Part shown: positions 11,400-20,257 of the stretch, in pieces
Layout of the letters: every line of letters starts with the position of its first letter
How positions within the stretch are numbered: the first letter of the stretch is position 1
Assembly (NCBI GenBank): GCA_003133345.1
Contig: PKXB01000086.1
Location: 1 to 23,678 of the forward strand
Direction: 5' to 3'
DNA from: Hyphomicrobiales bacterium
GTDB taxonomy: Bacteria; Pseudomonadota; Alphaproteobacteria; Rhizobiales; Xanthobacteraceae
DNA: 23,678 bases
The notes under the pieces: generated by a model
What the model was told of the DNA's origin: nothing
Seen by the model: the letters and a program-made list of their open reading frames with translations, nothing else
The model's database searches: none
Translations under genes and position numbers: made by a program

Positions 11400-11912
11400 A
11401 TGAGCATCATTCAGGCCATTAAACGCACCAGCCGGCTGGCTGCGGTCGCCGTCGCGCTGGTCGCATTTGGTCCGGCCGCTCACAGCCAGCAGCCGTCTGC
11501 GGCGGCGATGTCGACCGCGAAGGAAATCGTGACCGTCACCGGCGCCACCACCCTGTTCAATCCGTTGATTGCCGGTGTCGTCGAACAGGCGAAACTTCTG
11601 TTCCTCCAACAGAACCCGGGCTTGAGCAAGGATCTCAACGAGATCGCAATCAAAATTCGTAACGATTTGGCTCCACGCTTCGACGAGTTGGTCAATGACG
11701 TGGCCCGGAATTATGCGATCCATTTCACCGAGCAGGAACTCAAGGACGTGCTCGCGTTCTACAAATCACCGGCCGGCAAGAAGCTGATCTCCGAGCAGTC
11801 AAAGGTCGTCGAGGCGAGCATGAAATTCGCGCAGGACTGGGCCAACAAGCTGTCTGACCAAGTGATCGCGCAGATGCGCGAGGAATTGAAGAAGCGGGGG
11901 CTGGCCCAATAA
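11400..11912 (+). CDS. Secreted DUF2059 domain protein
   Basis: This 170-residue periplasmic protein belongs to the DUF2059 family, whose function is unknown. It has a Sec-type signal: a basic N-region (SIIQAIKRTSR), a hydrophobic core (LAAVAVALVAFG) and likely cleavage after AHS at about residue 29. The mature part is helical. The family core lies at about 100-155 (FTEQELKDVLAFYKSPAGKK, then the amphipathic stretch to the C-terminus). Two start codons lie six bases apart. GGAG (11388-11391) is eight bases from the ATG at 11400 but only two from the ATG at 11394, so I chose 11400. It sits between rpiA and gor, 28 bases after the former and 39 before the latter. This order may be conserved in relatives, but it does not reveal a role. 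Confidence 0.85.
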   Translation: MSIIQAIKRTSRLAAVAVALVAFGPAAHSQQPSAAAMSTAKEIVTVTGATTLFNPLIAGVVEQAKLLFLQQNPGLSKDLNEIAIKIRNDLAPRFDELVNDVARNYAIHFTEQELKDVLAFYKSPAGKKLISEQSKVVEASMKFAQDWANKLSDQVIAQMREELKKRGLAQ

Positions 11913-11951
11913 CCAGCGATGGCCGGATTGCAAACAGGGCGCTAGCGACTG

Positions 11952-13334
11952 ATGTCGGACCACGACGTCGATCTTTTTGTCATCGGAGCCGGCTCCGGCG
12001 GCGTGCGCGCGGCGCGCATCGCGGCGGCCTACGGCGCGCGCGTCATGATCGCGGAGGAATACCGCGTCGGTGGCACTTGTGTGATCCGCGGCTGCGTGCC
12101 GAAGAAGCTGCTGGTCTATGCCTCGCGGTTTTCCGAGGAGTTCGAGGGCGCCGCCGGCTACGGCTGGACCGTGCCGGAACCGACGTTTCACTGGCCGACG
12201 CTGATCGCCAACGTCAACCGTGAAGTAACGCGGCTGGAATCCGCCTATACCAACACGCTCGAACGCTTCAACGTCGCGCTGGTCAAGAGCCGCGCCGTGC
12301 TGGAAGACGCCCACACCGTGCGGCTGGCAAGCGGCGCACGCGTGCGCGCCGAGACGATCCTGATTGCGACGGGTGCTGCTCCCTATCATGGCGCCCAGAT
12401 CGCCGGTCTCAAACACGTAATTTCATCGAATGAAGCGTTTCATCTCGAGCAACTGCCAAAACACATTCTGATTCAGGGAGGCGGGTACATCGCGGTCGAG
12501 TTTGCCGGAATTTTCGCCGGGCTCGGCAGTAAAGTCACTCTGGTCTATCGCGGCGAAAACATTTTGCGCGGTTTCGACGACGATGTGCGCGAGCATTTAC
12601 GCGGCGAGATGGTCAAGCGCGGGATAAGGATCATTACCAAACAGACCGTGGCGGCGGTCGAGAAGGTGGAGCACGGCTACGACGTCGAATTGTCCGATCA
12701 CGAACAGGTCATGGCGGACCTGGTCATGTTCGCGACCGGCCGCAAACCGAATGTGCATGGACTCGGCCTCGAAGCGGCAGGCGTCAAGCTTGGCGAGACG
12801 GGCGGCGTCGCGGTCGATGAGTTCTCGAAGACGACGGTGGAAAATATTTATGCGGTCGGTGACGTCACCAATCGGATCAATCTCACGCCAGTGGCGATCC
12901 GCGAGGGCCATGCTTTCGCCGACACGGTCTATGGCGGCAAGCCGACGCCGGTCGATCATTCCAATGTGCCGACCGCGGTGTTCTCGGATCCCGAGCTCGG
13001 CGTCATCGGCCTGACCGAGACGCAGGCGCGCGAGCGGCTCAACAAGGTCGACATTTACAAGACCAGCTTCCGTCCGATGAAGGCGACGCTGTCCGGGCGC
13101 GACACCAGGGTGTTCATGAAGCTGGTGGTGGACGGCATCACCGACCAAGTGGTCGGCTGCCATATCGCCGGCCCCGATGCCGGCGAACTGATCCAGGTGA
13201 TCGGCATCGCCGTGAAGATGCGCGCCACCAAGGCCGATTTCGACGCCACCATGGCGGTGCATCCGACCGCGGCCGAGGAACTGGTCACCATGCGCGAGAA
13301 GGCCGTCAGCTACGGCCGCGCGGCGGCGGAATAG
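11952..13334 (+). CDS. gor: Glutathione-disulfide reductase
   Basis: This FAD flavoenzyme uses NADPH to reduce glutathione disulfide in the cytosol. The protein has 460 residues. The FAD fold is at the N-terminus (VIGAGSGGVRAARIAA). The redox disulfide is C43-x4-C48 (GGTCVIRGCVPKK). The second Rossmann fold is GGGYIAVEFAGIFAGLG, followed by an Arg-containing stretch (VYRGENILRGFD) that fits NADPH rather than NADH. A second FAD motif is YAVGDVTNRINLTPVA. The C-terminal active-site His-Glu pair is in H437-P-T-A-A-E442-E (AVHPTAAEELV). The stretch MRATKADFDATMAVHP is characteristic of glutathione reductase rather than dihydrolipoamide dehydrogenase or mercuric reductase. It probably forms an operon with the DUF2059 gene. 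Confidence 0.95.
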   Translation: MSDHDVDLFVIGAGSGGVRAARIAAAYGARVMIAEEYRVGGTCVIRGCVPKKLLVYASRFSEEFEGAAGYGWTVPEPTFHWPTLIANVNREVTRLESAYTNTLERFNVALVKSRAVLEDAHTVRLASGARVRAETILIATGAAPYHGAQIAGLKHVISSNEAFHLEQLPKHILIQGGGYIAVEFAGIFAGLGSKVTLVYRGENILRGFDDDVREHLRGEMVKRGIRIITKQTVAAVEKVEHGYDVELSDHEQVMADLVMFATGRKPNVHGLGLEAAGVKLGETGGVAVDEFSKTTVENIYAVGDVTNRINLTPVAIREGHAFADTVYGGKPTPVDHSNVPTAVFSDPELGVIGLTETQARERLNKVDIYKTSFRPMKATLSGRDTRVFMKLVVDGITDQVVGCHIAGPDAGELIQVIGIAVKMRATKADFDATMAVHPTAAEELVTMREKAVSYGRAAAE

Positions 13335-13420
13335 CCTTAAACTAACCGACTTTCGTGAATATCTGGCTTCCGCGAGGCGCCTTCGTGTATAACCCCCGCC
13401 AATCGCTGGAGTAATTGGCA

Positions 13421-14809
13421 ATGTCCGAGCGTTGGACGCCCGACAGTTGGCGCAAGAAGCCTATTGAGCAGGTCCCGGTTTATCCGGACCGGCAGGCGTT
13501 GGCCGATACCGAGAAGCAGCTTGCCACCTTCCCGCCGCTGGTGTTCGCGGGCGAGGCGCGCAGCCTGAAGAAGCAGCTTGCGCGCGTCGCCAATGGCCAC
13601 GCTTTCCTGCTGCAAGGCGGCGACTGCGCGGAAAGTTTCGCCGAGCATGGCGCCAACAACATCCGTGACTTTTTCCGCATGTTCCTGCAGATGGCGGTGG
13701 TACTCACCTATGCCGCCGCCTCGCCAGTGGTGAAGGTCGGTCGCATCGCCGGCCAGTTCGCCAAACCGCGCTCATCGCCGACCGAAAAGCGCGACGGCAA
13801 GGAATTGCCGAGCTATCGCGGCGACATCATCAATGACATCGCCTTCACCGAGGAGGCGCGCCGTGCCGATCCGCGTCGGCAGATCGAGGCCTTCCGGCAG
13901 TCGGCGGCAACGCTCAACCTGTTGCGCGCCTTCGCGCAAGGCGGCTATGCGAACTTGGCCAGCGTGCGGCAATGGATGCTCGGCTTCGTCAAGGATAGTC
14001 CGCAGTCGCGCCGCTATGTCGAATTGTCCGATCGCATTTCCGAGGCGCTCGGCTTCATGCAGGCCTGCGGCCTTGATCTCGAAAGCCATCCCGAACTGCG
14101 CACCACCGAATTTTACACCAGCCATGAAGCGCTGCTGCTCGGCTTCGAGCAGGCGTTCACCCGCATCGATTCGACCACCGGCGATTGGTACGCCACCTCC
14201 GGCCACATGCTGTGGATCGGCGACCGCACGCGGCAATACGATCACGCCCACATCGAATATGCCCGCGGCATCAAGAATCCGCTCGGGCTCAAATGTGGGC
14301 CGTCGCTCAAGGCGGACGATCTGCTGCGGCTGATCGACATCCTCAATCCGGACAACGAAGCGGGCCGTCTTACGCTGATTGGCCGCTTCGGCGCCGAAAA
14401 AGTCGGCGAGCATCTGTCGGCGCTGGTGCGCGCGGTCAAGCGCGAGGGCAAAGTGGTGCTCTGGTCGTGCGACCCGATGCACGGCAATACCATCACCTCG
14501 GCGAGCGGCTACAAAACCCGTCCGTTCGACCTGATCCTGAAAGAGGTGCGCGGCTTCTTCGACGTGCATGCGGCGGAGGGCACCTACGCCGGCGGCGTGC
14601 ATCTGGAGATGACCGGGCAGAACGTCACCGAATGTACCGGCGGCGCCCGCGCCATTTCAGATGCCGATCTCAACGACCGCTATCACACCGCCTGCGATCC
14701 ACGGCTCAATGCTGAGCAGGCGATCGATCTCGCTTTCTTGCTGGCCGAATTGCTCAAGAAAGTTCGCTCCGCACAGGCCAAGCCGATGCCGGCGGTGGCC
14801 GGGCTCTGA
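13421..14809 (+). CDS. aroG: Class II 3-deoxy-7-phosphoheptulonate (DAHP) synthase
   Basis: This metal-dependent enzyme joins phosphoenolpyruvate and erythrose 4-phosphate to make DAHP, the first step of the shikimate pathway. It is the class II (plant/Mycobacterium-like) type with 462 residues. The metal-ligand Cys is C69 in QGGDCAESF. Later ligands are in SCDPMHGNT (His), [15 protein letters not shown] (Glu) and [10 protein letters not shown] (Asp). [15 protein letters not shown] and GLKCGPSLK bind substrate phosphate. I chose the ATG at 13421 because GGAG (13408-13411) is nine bases upstream; a TTG at 13415 is only three bases from it. TATAAC at 13388-13393 could be a -10 element, but I see no good -35. 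Class II symbols vary between aroG, aroF and aroH. Confidence 0.94.
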   Translation: MSERWTPDSWRKKPIEQVPVYPDRQALADTEKQLATFPPLVFAGEARSLKKQLARVANGHAFLLQGGDCAESFAEHGANNIRDFFRMFLQMAVVLTYAAASPVVKVGRIAGQFAKPRSSPTEKRDGKELPSYRGDIINDIAFTEEARRADPRRQIEAFRQSAATLNLLRAFAQGGYANLASVRQWMLGFVKDSPQSRRYVELSDRISEALGFMQACGLDLESHPELRTTEFYTSHEALLLGFEQAFTRIDSTTGDWYATSGHMLWIGDRTRQYDHAHIEYARGIKNPLGLKCGPSLKADDLLRLIDILNPDNEAGRLTLIGRFGAEKVGEHLSALVRAVKREGKVVLWSCDPMHGNTITSASGYKTRPFDLILKEVRGFFDVHAAEGTYAGGVHLEMTGQNVTECTGGARAISDADLNDRYHTACDPRLNAEQAIDLAFLLAELLKKVRSAQAKPMPAVAGL

Positions 14810-14863
14810 CTAAGCCAAAAGCGATGACACCTCGGGATCGCCGAGGGGATCGGGGAGGATCGA

Positions 14864-15709
14864 ATGACAAGCGCAATAGGTTCGCTCGTACGAGCGGCCC
14901 GGATTATCTGCCTGAGCGGCGCAGTCGGTATTTTATTGGGCAATCATGCCATAGCCGGCGTTATCGAAATATTTCATGCCGACTCGCTCGGTGGTCCGAT
15001 GAGTTGGCTCAAAAAGGCATTTGAAGCCAAACACAGCGGCGTGACCATCAATCTCACTCCGGGCACATCACGCCAACTAGCCGATCGCATTCTCGCTGGC
15101 GAAATCTGCGACGTGTTCGCGCCGTCCTCGTCCCCGATCGCCGATGAACTGGTCACCAAAAATGCCGCGGACTGGTCGGTGGTTTTCTCGGCGAATGAAA
15201 TGGCGGTCATTACGGCCAAAGGCAATCCGCAGGGCATTCATAAGATCGCCGATCTCGCCAGGCCGGGCGTGACCTTCGTGCGCATCACCGGTGAGAAAGA
15301 TCTTGGCACCGGCCGCACCATCGAATTCCTCAAACGCGCCGCCACGCTGGAAGGCAAGCCGGAGCTGGCGCAGAAGATCATCGACGCGGCGGGGAAGCAA
15401 AACTCGGTCCCCGATACCGTGCGCGCCGTGCGCGAGGGTAATGCGAATGCGGGCGTGGTCTATTATTCCGCCGCGGTCGCAGCCAAGAGCGATCTGGAGA
15501 TCATCCGGTTTCCCGCCAGCGTCAATCTGAGCGATGCCATCCAGAATGCCGCGGTTGTCCCACATACGGCGAAAAATCCAAAGGAGGCGACCGAGTTCGT
15601 GCGCTTCATTCTGTCGGCCGAAGGGCAGGGCATTTTGCTGCAAACCGGCCAGCCGCCAGTGGTGCCTGCGATCCGCAAGGGAAAAATCCCGCCGGAGCTG
15701 ACAAACTGA
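14864..15709 (+). CDS. ModA/WtpA-like periplasmic oxyanion-binding protein (orphan)
   Basis: This 281-residue ABC-type periplasmic binding protein resembles the molybdate/tungstate binders. It has a Sec signal (hydrophobic from about 11 to 30, likely cleaved near NHAIAG). The mature protein begins VIEIFHADSLGGPM, then PGTSRQLADRILAGEICDVFAPSSS, the family pattern for binding a tetrahedral oxyanion at helix ends. Later it has PDTVRAVREGNANAGVVYYSA, matching the ModA aspartate/tyrosine region, although the usual Asp in DAG is Asn-Ala-Gly here. The C-terminal FVRFILSAEGQGILLQTGQPP is typical. No modB or modC permease or ATPase follows, so it is an orphan, or works with a transporter elsewhere. 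GGGGAGG lies five bases before the ATG. The ligand is inferred. Confidence 0.78.
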   Translation: MTSAIGSLVRAARIICLSGAVGILLGNHAIAGVIEIFHADSLGGPMSWLKKAFEAKHSGVTINLTPGTSRQLADRILAGEICDVFAPSSSPIADELVTKNAADWSVVFSANEMAVITAKGNPQGIHKIADLARPGVTFVRITGEKDLGTGRTIEFLKRAATLEGKPELAQKIIDAAGKQNSVPDTVRAVREGNANAGVVYYSAAVAAKSDLEIIRFPASVNLSDAIQNAAVVPHTAKNPKEATEFVRFILSAEGQGILLQTGQPPVVPAIRKGKIPPELTN

Positions 15710-15783
15710 CCGCGAGAGCCCATGCACAGCAGCCATACCGGCGCGTGATTGCCGACCGGAAGGCCAGGCGTTAGATCAATGCC

Positions 15784-17526
15784 ATGAACGCCCGCCCTGC
15801 CGATAAGCTCGCGATCGCGGTCGCGCAGCTCAACTCGACCGTCGGCGACATCGCCGGCAATGCCGAGAAAATGCGCCGCGCGCGCGTGGCCGCCGCCGCG
15901 CAGGGCGCCGATCTGGTCGTTTTCCCCGAACTGTTCATCGCCGGCTATCCGCCCGAGGACCTGGTGCTCAAGCCGGCGTTCCAGGCCGCCTGCCGCGCGG
16001 CAATCGAGGCGCTGGCCCGGGAAACCGCGTCGGGTGGACCGGCGCTGCTGGTCGGCACGCCCTGGCTCGACGGCGGTAAGCTCTACAACGCGGTGGCGCT
16101 GCTCGACGGCGGCGCGATCGCGGCGCTGCGCTTCAAGGTCGATCTGCCGAATTACGGCGTGTTCGACGAAAAGCGCGTGTTCGCGCCGGGACCGATGCCG
16201 GGGCCGGTGAATTTCCGCGGCGTGCGCCTGGGGCTTCCGATCTGCGAGGACATCTGGGGCGAGGAAATCGTCGAGTGTCTGGCCGAGACCGGCGCCGAAT
16301 TGCTCTTGGTGCCGAACGGCTCGCCCTATTGGCGGCAGAAAGGCGACGTGCGGCTCAACATCGCGGTGGCGCGCGTCACCGAGCAGGGGCTGCCGACCGT
16401 CTACGTCAACCAGGTCGGCGCCCAGGATGAGCTGGTGTTCGACGGCGTATCCTTCGGCCTGCATGCTGATTGTTCGCTGGCGTTCCAGCTTGCGGCGTTT
16501 CAGGAAGCCGTCGTCACCACCCACTGGCAGCGGCGCGGCACGACCTGGCGCTGCGAGGGTGGGCCGACGATCGCCGCCGTCGAAGCCGAGCGCGCCGACT
16601 ATGCGGCTTGCGTGCTCGGCCTGCGCGACTACGTCAACAAGAACGGCTTCCCCGGCGTCGTGCTCGGCCTGTCGGGCGGGATAGATTCGGCGCTGTGCGC
16701 GGCGATGGCGGTCGATGCGCTTGGGTCCGAGCGCGTGCGCTGCATCATGATGCCCTACAAGTTCACCGCGCAGGAATCGCTCGACGACGCCGCGGCCTGC
16801 GCCAAGGCGCTGGGCGTGCGCTACCAGATCCTGCCGATCGCGCCGGCGGTCGAGGGTCTCGAGGCTGCGCTGGCGCCGGCGTTCACTGGCTTGCCGCGCG
16901 ACGTCACCGAGGAGAACCTGCAGGCGCGCGCGCGCGGCACGATCCTGATGGCGGTTTCCAACAAGTTCAACGTCATGGTAGTGACCACCGGCAACAAGTC
17001 GGAAATGTCGGTCGGCTATGCCACGCTCTATGGCGACATGAACGGCGGATTCAATCCGATCAAGGATCTCTACAAGACCGAGGTGTTTCGTCTGTCGCGG
17101 TTACGCAACGGCTGGAAGCCGGAGGGCGCCATGGGTCCGGACGGCCCGGTGATCCCGGACAACATCATTACGCGGCCGCCGACCGCGGAATTGCGCGAGA
17201 ACCAGAAGGACGAGGACTCGCTGCCGCCTTATACGGTGCTCGATCCGATCCTGGAGCGGCTGGTGGAGCGCGAGGAGCCGATCTCGGCAATCGTGGCGGC
17301 CGGTTTCGACCGCGACACCGTGATGCGGGTCGAACGCATGCTCAACATCGCCGAATACAAGCGCCGGCAGGCGGCGCCGGGCGTGAAGGTGACGTTGAAG
17401 AATTTCGGCCGCGACCGCCGCTATCCGATCACCAACCGCTTCCGCGATCCCGGCACACCGCTGTCGGCGCCTGACACCTCGCTGGTCACCGGCCTGCCGG
17501 CAAAGACCGAAGCCTTCGATTTTTAG
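15784..17526 (+). CDS. nadE: Glutamine-dependent NAD+ synthetase
   Basis: This enzyme amidates nicotinic acid adenine dinucleotide to NAD+ using ammonia released from glutamine, the last step of NAD synthesis. The 580-residue protein has two domains. The N-terminal nitrilase-type glutaminase (about 8-255) has its Glu-Lys-Cys triad visible as E49 (VFPELFIAGYPPEDL), K118 (RFKVDLPNYGVFDE) and C154 (LPICEDIWG). The C-terminal synthetase (about 275-560) carries the ATP-pyrophosphatase loop SGGIDS (297-302) and the NAD-synthase stretches VTTGNKSEMSVGYATLYGDMNGG and RPPTAELRENQKDEDSLPPY. The ribosome site is weak. It converges with the DUF2865 gene, with only 8 bases between the stops. Confidence 0.96.
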   Translation: MNARPADKLAIAVAQLNSTVGDIAGNAEKMRRARVAAAAQGADLVVFPELFIAGYPPEDLVLKPAFQAACRAAIEALARETASGGPALLVGTPWLDGGKLYNAVALLDGGAIAALRFKVDLPNYGVFDEKRVFAPGPMPGPVNFRGVRLGLPICEDIWGEEIVECLAETGAELLLVPNGSPYWRQKGDVRLNIAVARVTEQGLPTVYVNQVGAQDELVFDGVSFGLHADCSLAFQLAAFQEAVVTTHWQRRGTTWRCEGGPTIAAVEAERADYAACVLGLRDYVNKNGFPGVVLGLSGGIDSALCAAMAVDALGSERVRCIMMPYKFTAQESLDDAAACAKALGVRYQILPIAPAVEGLEAALAPAFTGLPRDVTEENLQARARGTILMAVSNKFNVMVVTTGNKSEMSVGYATLYGDMNGGFNPIKDLYKTEVFRLSRLRNGWKPEGAMGPDGPVIPDNIITRPPTAELRENQKDEDSLPPYTVLDPILERLVEREEPISAIVAAGFDRDTVMRVERMLNIAEYKRRQAAPGVKVTLKNFGRDRRYPITNRFRDPGTPLSAPDTSLVTGLPAKTEAFDF

Positions 17527-17534
17527 AGCAAAAA

Positions 17535-18596
17535 CTAGCGCACCGGCAGGAACGTCGGTCCGACCGTGCGCACGGTCCGTTTGGCCGGATCGGTTTCGCC
17601 CGGCGCTTCCGCGATCGGCGCCGGTTGCGGGGCCGCCGGTGTCTTCGCGCGCGGATCGGGTCGGATCGGCCTGCCGTCGGCGCCGATGCGCGGCTGCGAG
17701 AGCTGCTTGGCGTTCTGCTCGGTGACAATGACGTCGCCCGGCGCCACCGTGTCGTCGGTTCCGTTGACCTTGAGCGCCTCGGCCCAGCTTTCGCCCGGCC
17801 GGCGGCAACTACACGCCGGATTAAGCACCTTGCGGTAGCTGAACGCGGCCGGCAGTTCGGTATAGAGCCGGCCGTTCATCGAAACCGCCTGCGCCACTTC
17901 CTCACCGGGATTGTGATAGGTGTAGAGCGAAACTTCCGCCGCCGGGCACATGCGCTGACAAGTCTGATCGTCGTCGCGGAAGCGATCCGACGCGGTCGCG
18001 TACGAAATCGGGAAATAGTAGCCGTCGCAGGTACGCACGCAGATGGTGCGGAAGCTGCCGCCCATCGCCCCGGGTTGTCCCGAGAACATGCCGCCACTGC
18101 CGCCGAATAGGCGATCAAAGAAGCCGCCCTGCTGGCCGGCGAGCGCGGCCGAGCGGTATTGCGCGCCGCAGCCATTATCGCCGAGCGCGATCAGCAGCGA
18201 CTGCCGCTGCGCGGCGCGTTCGGTGGTGCCGCCACTGAGCTGCTCGTGCTGGTTTTGCAGGCGCTCGAGCGCATTGCGCTGCTGGTCGATCTGCCGGCTC
18301 AGACCGCCGCATTGCGGCGGCGGAATGTTGAAGATCGAGAAAAAGCCGGAACTTTCACAGCCGCTGCGGCGCGATTGCGCGACCAGCCGGTCGATCTCGA
18401 ATTGCTGGCGGTTGACCGCGTCCTCGGCGCGGCGGATCTGGTCGGCGCGCGCCGGATCGCTGTTGCCGCGGTCGAGCGACGCAAGCTGGGCTTCCAGCCG
18501 CTGGCAGGCCGGGTTTTGCGACTGCGCAAGCGCGCCGACGCAAGACGCCAGCGTCGTCACCGTTATGGCTGCAAGCTTGAAAACGCGTCCCCTCAT
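17535..18596 (-). CDS. Secreted DUF2865 domain protein
   Basis: This is a secreted protein of about 353 residues that I assign to DUF2865, a family of unknown function common in Bradyrhizobium relatives. It has a signal peptide with hydrophobic stretch KLAAITVTTLASCVGALAQ. A Gln/Arg-rich helical, probably coiled-coil region follows (about 30-140; RQIDQQRNALERLQNQHEQL). Next is a Gly-rich linker with FFDRLFGG. The core domain (about 185-270) has at least six Cys: ICVRTCDGYYFPISYAT, then QTCQRMCPAAEVSLYTY, then LNPACSCRRPGESW. This suggests a disulfide-braced periplasmic or envelope protein. The tail is Pro/Ala-rich. I prefer the ATG at 18596, with AGAG eight bases upstream, over a GTG at 18605. 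Confidence 0.82.
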   Translation of the reverse strand: MRGRVFKLAAITVTTLASCVGALAQSQNPACQRLEAQLASLDRGNSDPARADQIRRAEDAVNRQQFEIDRLVAQSRRSGCESSGFFSIFNIPPPQCGGLSRQIDQQRNALERLQNQHEQLSGGTTERAAQRQSLLIALGDNGCGAQYRSAALAGQQGGFFDRLFGGSGGMFSGQPGAMGGSFRTICVRTCDGYYFPISYATASDRFRDDDQTCQRMCPAAEVSLYTYHNPGEEVAQAVSMNGRLYTELPAAFSYRKVLNPACSCRRPGESWAEALKVNGTDDTVAPGDVIVTEQNAKQLSQPRIGADGRPIRPDPRAKTPAAPQPAPIAEAPGETDPAKRTVRTVGPTFLPVR

Positions 18597-18641
18597 GACC
18601 GGCACTCTAACGCTAAAATCATGGCGGTGCGAGCCTCGTGC

Positions 18642-19586
18642 TTAATGCGGTCGCGCAGTCTCTGCACGCAGATTCCACAACACGCCGGCGACGATGATCA
18701 GGGCGCCGAGCAGCACGAATAGGTCGAGCCGCTCGCCATAAAACGCCCAGCCGACAACCGCGATCAGCGGGATGCGCATGAAATCGAGCGGAACCACCAG
18801 CGTGGCATCGCCGGCGCGGAATGCGTTGCTCAGGCAATAGTGCGACGTCAAGCCGCCAATGCCGACCCCAATTGCGGGCAAAATGTGGCGCGTTTCGAGA
18901 TGGAAAAACACCATCGGATCGCCGCCGATCAGCGACAGCGGGAGTTGGATCACCGCCATCCAGAACACGATCCCGAAGGTGGTCTCGGTCATAGTCAGCT
19001 GTTTGGTTGTGATCATGGTGATGGCGTAGCCGAATGCCGCCGCCAGCACGAGAAACGCCGCCGGATTAAAGCTGGCGATGCCGGGCCGCAGGATCACCAG
19101 CACGCCAATCAGGCCGAGCACGATCACGCCGATACGGCTCGGCGTGAGCCGCTCGTGCAGCAGCCAGACCGCGAGCAGCGCAGTCCAGCCCGGCATGGTG
19201 AATTCGAGCGCGAACACCATGGCGAGCGGCAGCATGGTGAGGCTCAGCGCCCAGGCATATTGCGAGGCGTAGTGCACGGTGTTGCGCAGCAGGTTCAGTT
19301 TCATGCGGCGCGGCAGCGCGTGCACGCGCAAATCCGGGCGCACCGCCAGCAAGACGAGCAGCACCAGCAGGGCGACGCCGCTGCGAATGGCGAGAATTTC
19401 AAAAATGCTCAAGCCCGCGGTGGCCAGTTCGCGGATCGACACCGCCATGACCGAAAACGAGAGCAACGTGCCGACCATCCAGAGGACGACGCGGGCAAGC
19501 TTGCTGATGGCCACGGTTTGGTTCGCCAAGAGGTGAGGGGGAGCGGTTGCGGGCCGTGGTCTAGCAGCCCGGCGGCTTGCGGTCAC
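18642..19586 (-). CDS. DMT-family permease with two EamA domains
   Basis: This 314-residue inner-membrane protein of the drug/metabolite transporter superfamily has about ten hydrophobic helices arranged as two EamA repeats (about 30-165 and 175-305). Each repeat ends in a stretch such as LTPSRIGVIVLGLIGVLVIL or ERLDLFVLLGALIIVAGVLW. Such proteins usually export metabolites or amino acids, but the substrate cannot be read. The start is a GTG at 19586 that overlaps the stop of the upstream maiA-like gene as GTGA, a translational-coupling junction, with GCGGA just ahead. The N-terminal 28 residues are basic and cytoplasmic. It is the third gene of the marR-maiA-eamA unit, so its transport role is probably tied to what that regulator senses. 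Confidence 0.87.
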   Translation of the reverse strand: MTASRRAARPRPATAPPHLLANQTVAISKLARVVLWMVGTLLSFSVMAVSIRELATAGLSIFEILAIRSGVALLVLLVLLAVRPDLRVHALPRRMKLNLLRNTVHYASQYAWALSLTMLPLAMVFALEFTMPGWTALLAVWLLHERLTPSRIGVIVLGLIGVLVILRPGIASFNPAAFLVLAAAFGYAITMITTKQLTMTETTFGIVFWMAVIQLPLSLIGGDPMVFFHLETRHILPAIGVGIGGLTSHYCLSNAFRAGDATLVVPLDFMRIPLIAVVGWAFYGERLDLFVLLGALIIVAGVLWNLRAETARPH

Positions 19587-20224
19587 TCCGCGTCCGGCTG
19601 ATTCTCGGGCCGTGCCTTGTCGAAGGCCGGCAACTTCAGGCAGGCGGCCTCGACCGCGACGATTTTGGGGAATTTATCGAGCGGCACCTTCAAGCGCCGC
19701 GCATTGAACACCTGCGGCACCAGGCAAATGTCGGCGAGCGTCACATGCGCGCCGCAGGCATAGGGCCCGGGCGCGATCATCGCCTCGATCGCATTGAAGC
19801 CCTCGATCACCCAATGGTGGTACCAGGTGTCGATCTCCGGCTGCTCGTGCTTGAGCTGGCGCTTGATGTACTGCAGCGCGACCAGATTGTTGAGCGGGTG
19901 AATGTCGCAGGCCACCATTTGCGCGATGGCGCGCACCTTGGCGCGTTCGAGCGCATCGGCCGGCAACAGCGGCGGCTCGGGATGGATGTCGTCGAGATAT
20001 TCGATGATCGCCAGCGATTGGGTCAGAACCTCGCCGCTGGAGAGTTCGAGCGCCGGCACCCGCATCTGCGGATTGACCGCGCGGAATTCGGGTGTGCGTT
20101 GGCGGCCGCCATCCTTGGTCAAATGGATGGACACCATCTCATAGGGCAGGCCCTTGAGATTGAGCGCGATGCGCACCCGGTAGGCGGCGGACGAGCGGAA
20201 ATAGGAATAGAGCTTCACGGACAT
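19583..20224 (-). CDS. maiA: Maleylacetoacetate/maleylpyruvate isomerase (zeta-class GST)
   Basis: This glutathione-dependent cis-trans isomerase acts in tyrosine/homogentisate or gentisate breakdown, converting maleylacetoacetate or maleylpyruvate to the fumaryl form. The 213-residue protein has the zeta-GST active-site motif S11-S12-A-A-Y-R-V-R-I-A-L near the N-terminus. The Cys found in the animal SSC motif is Ala here, as in many bacterial members. The glutathione-site stretches NPQMRVPALE and LTQSLAIIEYLDD follow, then the all-helical C-terminal domain with GPYACGAHVTLADICLVPQV. I chose the ATG at 20224, which begins right at KLYSYFRSS; a GTG at 20245 would add seven residues. No homogentisate dioxygenase or fumarylacetoacetase is in view, so the pathway stays open. 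It is downstream of marR and overlaps eamA by four bases. Confidence 0.88.
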   Translation of the reverse strand: MSVKLYSYFRSSAAYRVRIALNLKGLPYEMVSIHLTKDGGRQRTPEFRAVNPQMRVPALELSSGEVLTQSLAIIEYLDDIHPEPPLLPADALERAKVRAIAQMVACDIHPLNNLVALQYIKRQLKHEQPEIDTWYHHWVIEGFNAIEAMIAPGPYACGAHVTLADICLVPQVFNARRLKVPLDKFPKIVAVEAACLKLPAFDKARPENQPDAE

Positions 20225-20257
20225 TACCCGGCTGGCAGAGCCCACGTCGCCGGCAAT

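Noticed and set aside
13388..13393. TATAAC as a promoter -10 for the DAHP synthase gene
   Set aside because: No acceptable -35 hexamer at 16-18 bases; a single hexamer is not enough.
14830..14846. Hairpin CCTCGG-GATCG-CCGAGG after the DAHP synthase gene as a terminator
   Set aside because: Only six pairs with no T-run, and it lies right beside the ribosome site of the next gene; not convincing as a terminator.
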